From the NCBI GenBank assembly GCA_013154135.1, contig JAADDB010000059.1, positions 1 to 8,089 on the forward strand: a stretch of 8,089 bases of DNA, written 5' to 3'. Source of the stretch: Chloroflexota bacterium (GTDB lineage Bacteria > Chloroflexota > Anaerolineae > JAADDB01). The notes below the pieces were generated by a model. It was not told the origin of the DNA. It was given only the letters and a program-made list of their open reading frames with translations, and made no database searches. Below are positions 6,452-8,089 of the stretch, piece by piece (the first letter of the stretch is position 1; each line of letters starts with the position of its first letter). Position numbers and translations under genes: made by a program.

Positions 6452-7615
6452 TTACTTGGATTTGGCCGCCTTGACCTGTTCGAGGACTTCGGCCTCGATG
6501 TCTCGGGCGTAAGGAGGCAGCGGGAAGTACCACTTGATGTTGGCCATCTTCTCCGGCGGGAGGGTCTCCTTGACCACCTTGGCCAGTTCGGGGGATGCGA
6601 GTTCGGCCGCACCTTCCGACGCGGTCTGGTAGCCGGTCTGGTTGATGATGACGGCCGCGTTCTCCGGCTGCATGATGAAGTTGATCCACTCATACGCGGC
6701 ATCGAGGTTCTCCGCACCCGCGGAGATGGCGAAGGTGTCGTACCAGCCCACCGCGCCTTCCTTGGGCACCGCGTACTTGAACTTGGGGTCCTTCACGCTG
6801 AGGGTCCAGGCGATCGCGTCCCAGCTGGTGCCCAGCCAGACTTCTTCCTTGGTGACCAGTTCTTCCAACTGCTGGCGGGAATCCCAGTACGTGCGCACGA
6901 TAGGCTTGCACTCGATGAGTTTATCCCGCACTTTGTACATGACCTTCCGGTACTCGTCTTCGCTCTTGACGGCTTCGGCCGGGTCCATGCCCAGCGCGTA
7001 CGCGAACATGTACAGGGTGTCGTACTTGGCCCGGTAGGTGACCCGGCCCTTGTACTTGGGATCGCACAGGTCCAGGTAGGTCTCACCCGCGTCCGGGGCC
7101 TTTTCCGTGTTGACGATCATCGCGGTGGTGCCCCAGACAAAGGGGAGCGCGTACACCTTGCCGTCGAGGGTGGCCTGCTCGGTGATGGACTTGAGGTAGG
7201 TGGGGTTGAAGAGTTTGGTGTTGACCCGGGACATGTCAATGGGCTGGTAGATGCCGAATTCCTTCTGCGCGGTGATGACGTAGTTCAGGGTGGGGGAGAC
7301 CAGGTCGAATCCCTTGCCCTTGGTGGCCGCCATCTTGGCGATCAACTCGTTGTTGTCGCCAATGTAGGTGATTTCCACCTTGATGCCGGTTTGGTCGGTG
7401 AACTTCTGGACCAGTTCCTCGGGCGCGTACCCTTCCCACGTGAGCATGCGCAGGACGCCGCCCTTCTTGGCCGGTGCTTCGGTGGCCGGCGCCTTCGTCG
7501 GAGCCGCCGCGGCCTTGGTGGGTTCCGGAGCCTTGGTGGCCGCGCCGCCACAGGCGCTCAGCAACATGGAGATGATCAGAACAACCGCCAGGAGCATTGC
7601 AACCTTGCCCTTCAT
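6452..7615 (-). CDS. potD: PotD-like substrate-binding lipoprotein of an ABC importer
   Basis: Extracytoplasmic binding protein (387 aa) that captures the solute for the ABC importer encoded by the next three genes. Residues 1-22 are a lipoprotein signal peptide with lipobox L19-S20-A21-C22. Residues 23-51 are a low-complexity Ala/Pro/Thr/Lys linker of the kind common in Chloroflexota lipoproteins. The fold starts near L55 (LRMLTWEGYAPEELVQKFTD), a close match to the start of mature E. coli PotD. W60, Y63, W265, W291 and D293 align by eye with the PotD ligand pocket, but the PotD Asp168 position appears to be Ala. The start at 7615 has a strong AGAAAGGAG site upstream; an in-frame ATG at 7648 lacks one and would lengthen the signal peptide. 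It is first in the operon and is separated from potA by 76 bp with a hairpin. The symbol gives the family only: substrate could be a polyamine or another amine-bearing compound. Confidence 0.9.
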   Translation of the reverse strand: MKGKVAMLLAVVLIISMLLSACGGAATKAPEPTKAAAAPTKAPATEAPAKKGGVLRMLTWEGYAPEELVQKFTDQTGIKVEITYIGDNNELIAKMAATKGKGFDLVSPTLNYVITAQKEFGIYQPIDMSRVNTKLFNPTYLKSITEQATLDGKVYALPFVWGTTAMIVNTEKAPDAGETYLDLCDPKYKGRVTYRAKYDTLYMFAYALGMDPAEAVKSEDEYRKVMYKVRDKLIECKPIVRTYWDSRQQLEELVTKEEVWLGTSWDAIAWTLSVKDPKFKYAVPKEGAVGWYDTFAISAGAENLDAAYEWINFIMQPENAAVIINQTGYQTASEGAAELASPELAKVVKETLPPEKMANIKWYFPLPPYARDIEAEVLEQVKAAKSK

Positions 7616-7815
7616 TTTCCTCTCCTTTCTTCCGAAAATGGAGTGCATGAGATGAACAACCAGGGGACTACGTGGAATTTAGGCAAGTACGGAGATTTTC
7701 TGACGTTCTCCCCTCCTTTCTGGTGTGCAGTCTGAAAACCACAAGGTGTTTGGGAGGTTGATGATGGGGGATACCTGTTCTGTTGGCATATGCCCTCAGA
7801 TGGCTCCCGCCGGCG
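7616..7815 (-). promoter_or_regulatory. Long 5' leader of the operon
   Basis: About 200 nt between the predicted transcription start and potD. It contains a 12-bp palindrome CCCGCCGGCGGG (7806-7817) at the start point, a 10-bp palindrome GGCATATGCC (7785-7794), a near-perfect Shine-Dalgarno AGAAAGGAGG (7721-7712) with no ATG/GTG/TTG at proper distance, and the real potD ribosome site AGAAAGGAG (7630-7622). I recognise no known riboswitch. No convincing gene is present. Confidence 0.5.
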
Positions 7816-7821
7816 GGGTTA

Positions 7822-7850
7822 TATATACCACATCCATCTGGTATAGTCAA
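7822..7850 (-). promoter_or_regulatory. Sigma70-type promoter of the operon
   Basis: Read on the minus strand, TTGACT (7850-7845) is followed by exactly 17 bp and then TATATA (7827-7822). Both boxes are close to consensus (TTGACA, TATAAT). It lies just downstream of an intrinsic terminator and upstream of all seven genes. Transcription would begin near 7815, giving a leader of about 200 nt before the potD start. Confidence 0.75.
7824..7845. promoter_or_regulatory. Inverted repeat within the promoter, likely repressor operator
   Basis: Perfect 7-bp arms TATACCA and TGGTATA flank 8 bp (CATCCATC). The repeat fills the whole spacer between -35 and -10 and touches both boxes, so a bound protein would block RNA polymerase. 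The ACCA/TGGT half-sites resemble those of GntR/HutC regulators (DasR/NagR sites contain TGGT and ACCA). The gntR gene of this operon is the obvious candidate ligand, by inference. Confidence 0.55.
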
Positions 7851-7899
7851 ATTAGCACCTGGGCCTTCCAATCTCTCGTGGGGCTGGAACCCCCGGGCT

Positions 7900-7927
7900 A
7901 AAAATGGAAAGCCCCCTTCGGGGGCTC
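7900..7927 (-). terminator. Rho-independent terminator for upstream minus-strand transcription
   Basis: On the minus strand a hairpin AGCCCCC-GAA-GGGGGCT (7926-7910) is followed by TTCCATTTTTA, a typical stem plus U-rich tail. On the plus strand no T-run follows. It would end transcripts entering from the right edge, isolating the operon promoter 50 bp further on. Nearby AGCCC and GGGGCT segments (7879-7899 region) could pair alternatively, so a regulatory role is not excluded. Confidence 0.6.
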
Positions 7928-7994
7928 TGGAGGCACATGACCGGCCACAAGTCGTCACACACGGCCGACGTATTCCCCCCGTTCTTAGTAGCAT
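7928..7994. other. Short unassigned stretch between terminator and repeat R3
   Basis: No gene, promoter or structure stands out. If a minus-strand gene lies right of the window, this is its 3' untranslated region up to the terminator at 7900-7927. Confidence 0.4.
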
Positions 7995-8089
7995 CTTGGC
8001 GGCGGACGGGTCCGCACCTTGGCGGGATGCCGACGTCCTCGCCCCGTGCTATGAAAGAGTTTTGCGAGGGTGGGCGGCAGGCGAAGCCC
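7995..8089 (+). repeat. 48-bp repeat, copy R3, with the start of its hairpin (cut by window edge)
   Basis: The 48-bp core is at 8002-8049, in the same orientation as R1 and R2 but at the other end of the operon. Next come GAAAGAGTTTT and a GC-rich arm, GGGTGGGCGGCAGG, then CGAAGCCC at the very end. The arm corresponds in position to the left arm of the R1 hairpin but differs in sequence; the pairing arm would lie beyond the window. Confidence 0.7.

Noticed and set aside
6374..7735. Plus-strand open frame of 453 codons opposite potD
   Set aside because: Antisense of a clear lipoprotein gene with good codon use, ribosome site and homology; the plus-strand translation has no recognisable family.
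7851..7930. tRNA or riboswitch-like RNA
   Set aside because: GGTTCCA-like and GC-rich stems are present, but no cloverleaf or known riboswitch core could be built; a terminator explains the main hairpin.
7668..7994. Minus-strand open frame of 108 codons in the leader region
   Set aside because: It runs through the terminator, promoter and operator, has no ribosome site at its start and no recognisable product. Only its last 12 codons are discussed, as a possible ACG mini-frame.

Overview
The window holds one complete seven-gene operon on the minus strand (about 7615 down to 402), framed on both sides by short non-coding stretches built largely of GC-rich repeats. The DNA is GC-rich, Shine-Dalgarno sites are strong and canonical, and the binding-protein gene encodes a lipoprotein with an Ala/Pro/Thr/Lys linker after the lipobox cysteine. 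That linker style is typical of Chloroflexota (for example Anaerolineae), so such a bacterium is the best guess. This is inference; the window has no rRNA or tRNA to settle it.

Layout in transcription order, right to left. 7995-8089: start of a structured repeat, cut by the window edge. 7900-7927: rho-independent terminator for minus-strand transcription arriving from outside. 7822-7850: near-consensus sigma70-type promoter with a 22-bp inverted repeat, a likely repressor site, filling its spacer. 7616-7815: leader of about 200 nt with two short palindromes and a strong Shine-Dalgarno sequence that has no normal start codon. Then: PotD-like lipoprotein (7615-6452); a 13-bp intercistronic hairpin (6410-6440); PotA-like ATPase (6375-5266); PotB-like permease (5253-4402); PotC-like permease (4401-3544); GpdQ-like metallophosphodiesterase (3503-2691); GntR/HutC-family regulator with UTRA domain (2631-1837); GlpA-like FAD oxidoreductase with a C-terminal [2Fe-2S] BFD-type domain (1814-402). 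Positions 1-401 hold no gene, only repeats and hairpins.

How it may work together. The first four genes form a complete polyamine-type ABC importer. The two enzymes are unusual company for it. The phosphodiesterase has the metal-ligand spacing of the glycerophosphodiesterase GpdQ, and the last gene resembles the glycerol-3-phosphate dehydrogenase subunit GlpA. A coherent reading is a scavenging cassette: an amine-bearing glycerophosphodiester (such as glycerophosphoethanolamine or glycerophosphocholine) is imported intact, cut in the cytoplasm to glycerol 3-phosphate plus an amino alcohol, and the glycerol 3-phosphate is oxidised to dihydroxyacetone phosphate. The GntR protein would sense a pathway metabolite and repress the promoter. 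Family assignments are well supported; substrate and pathway are inference.
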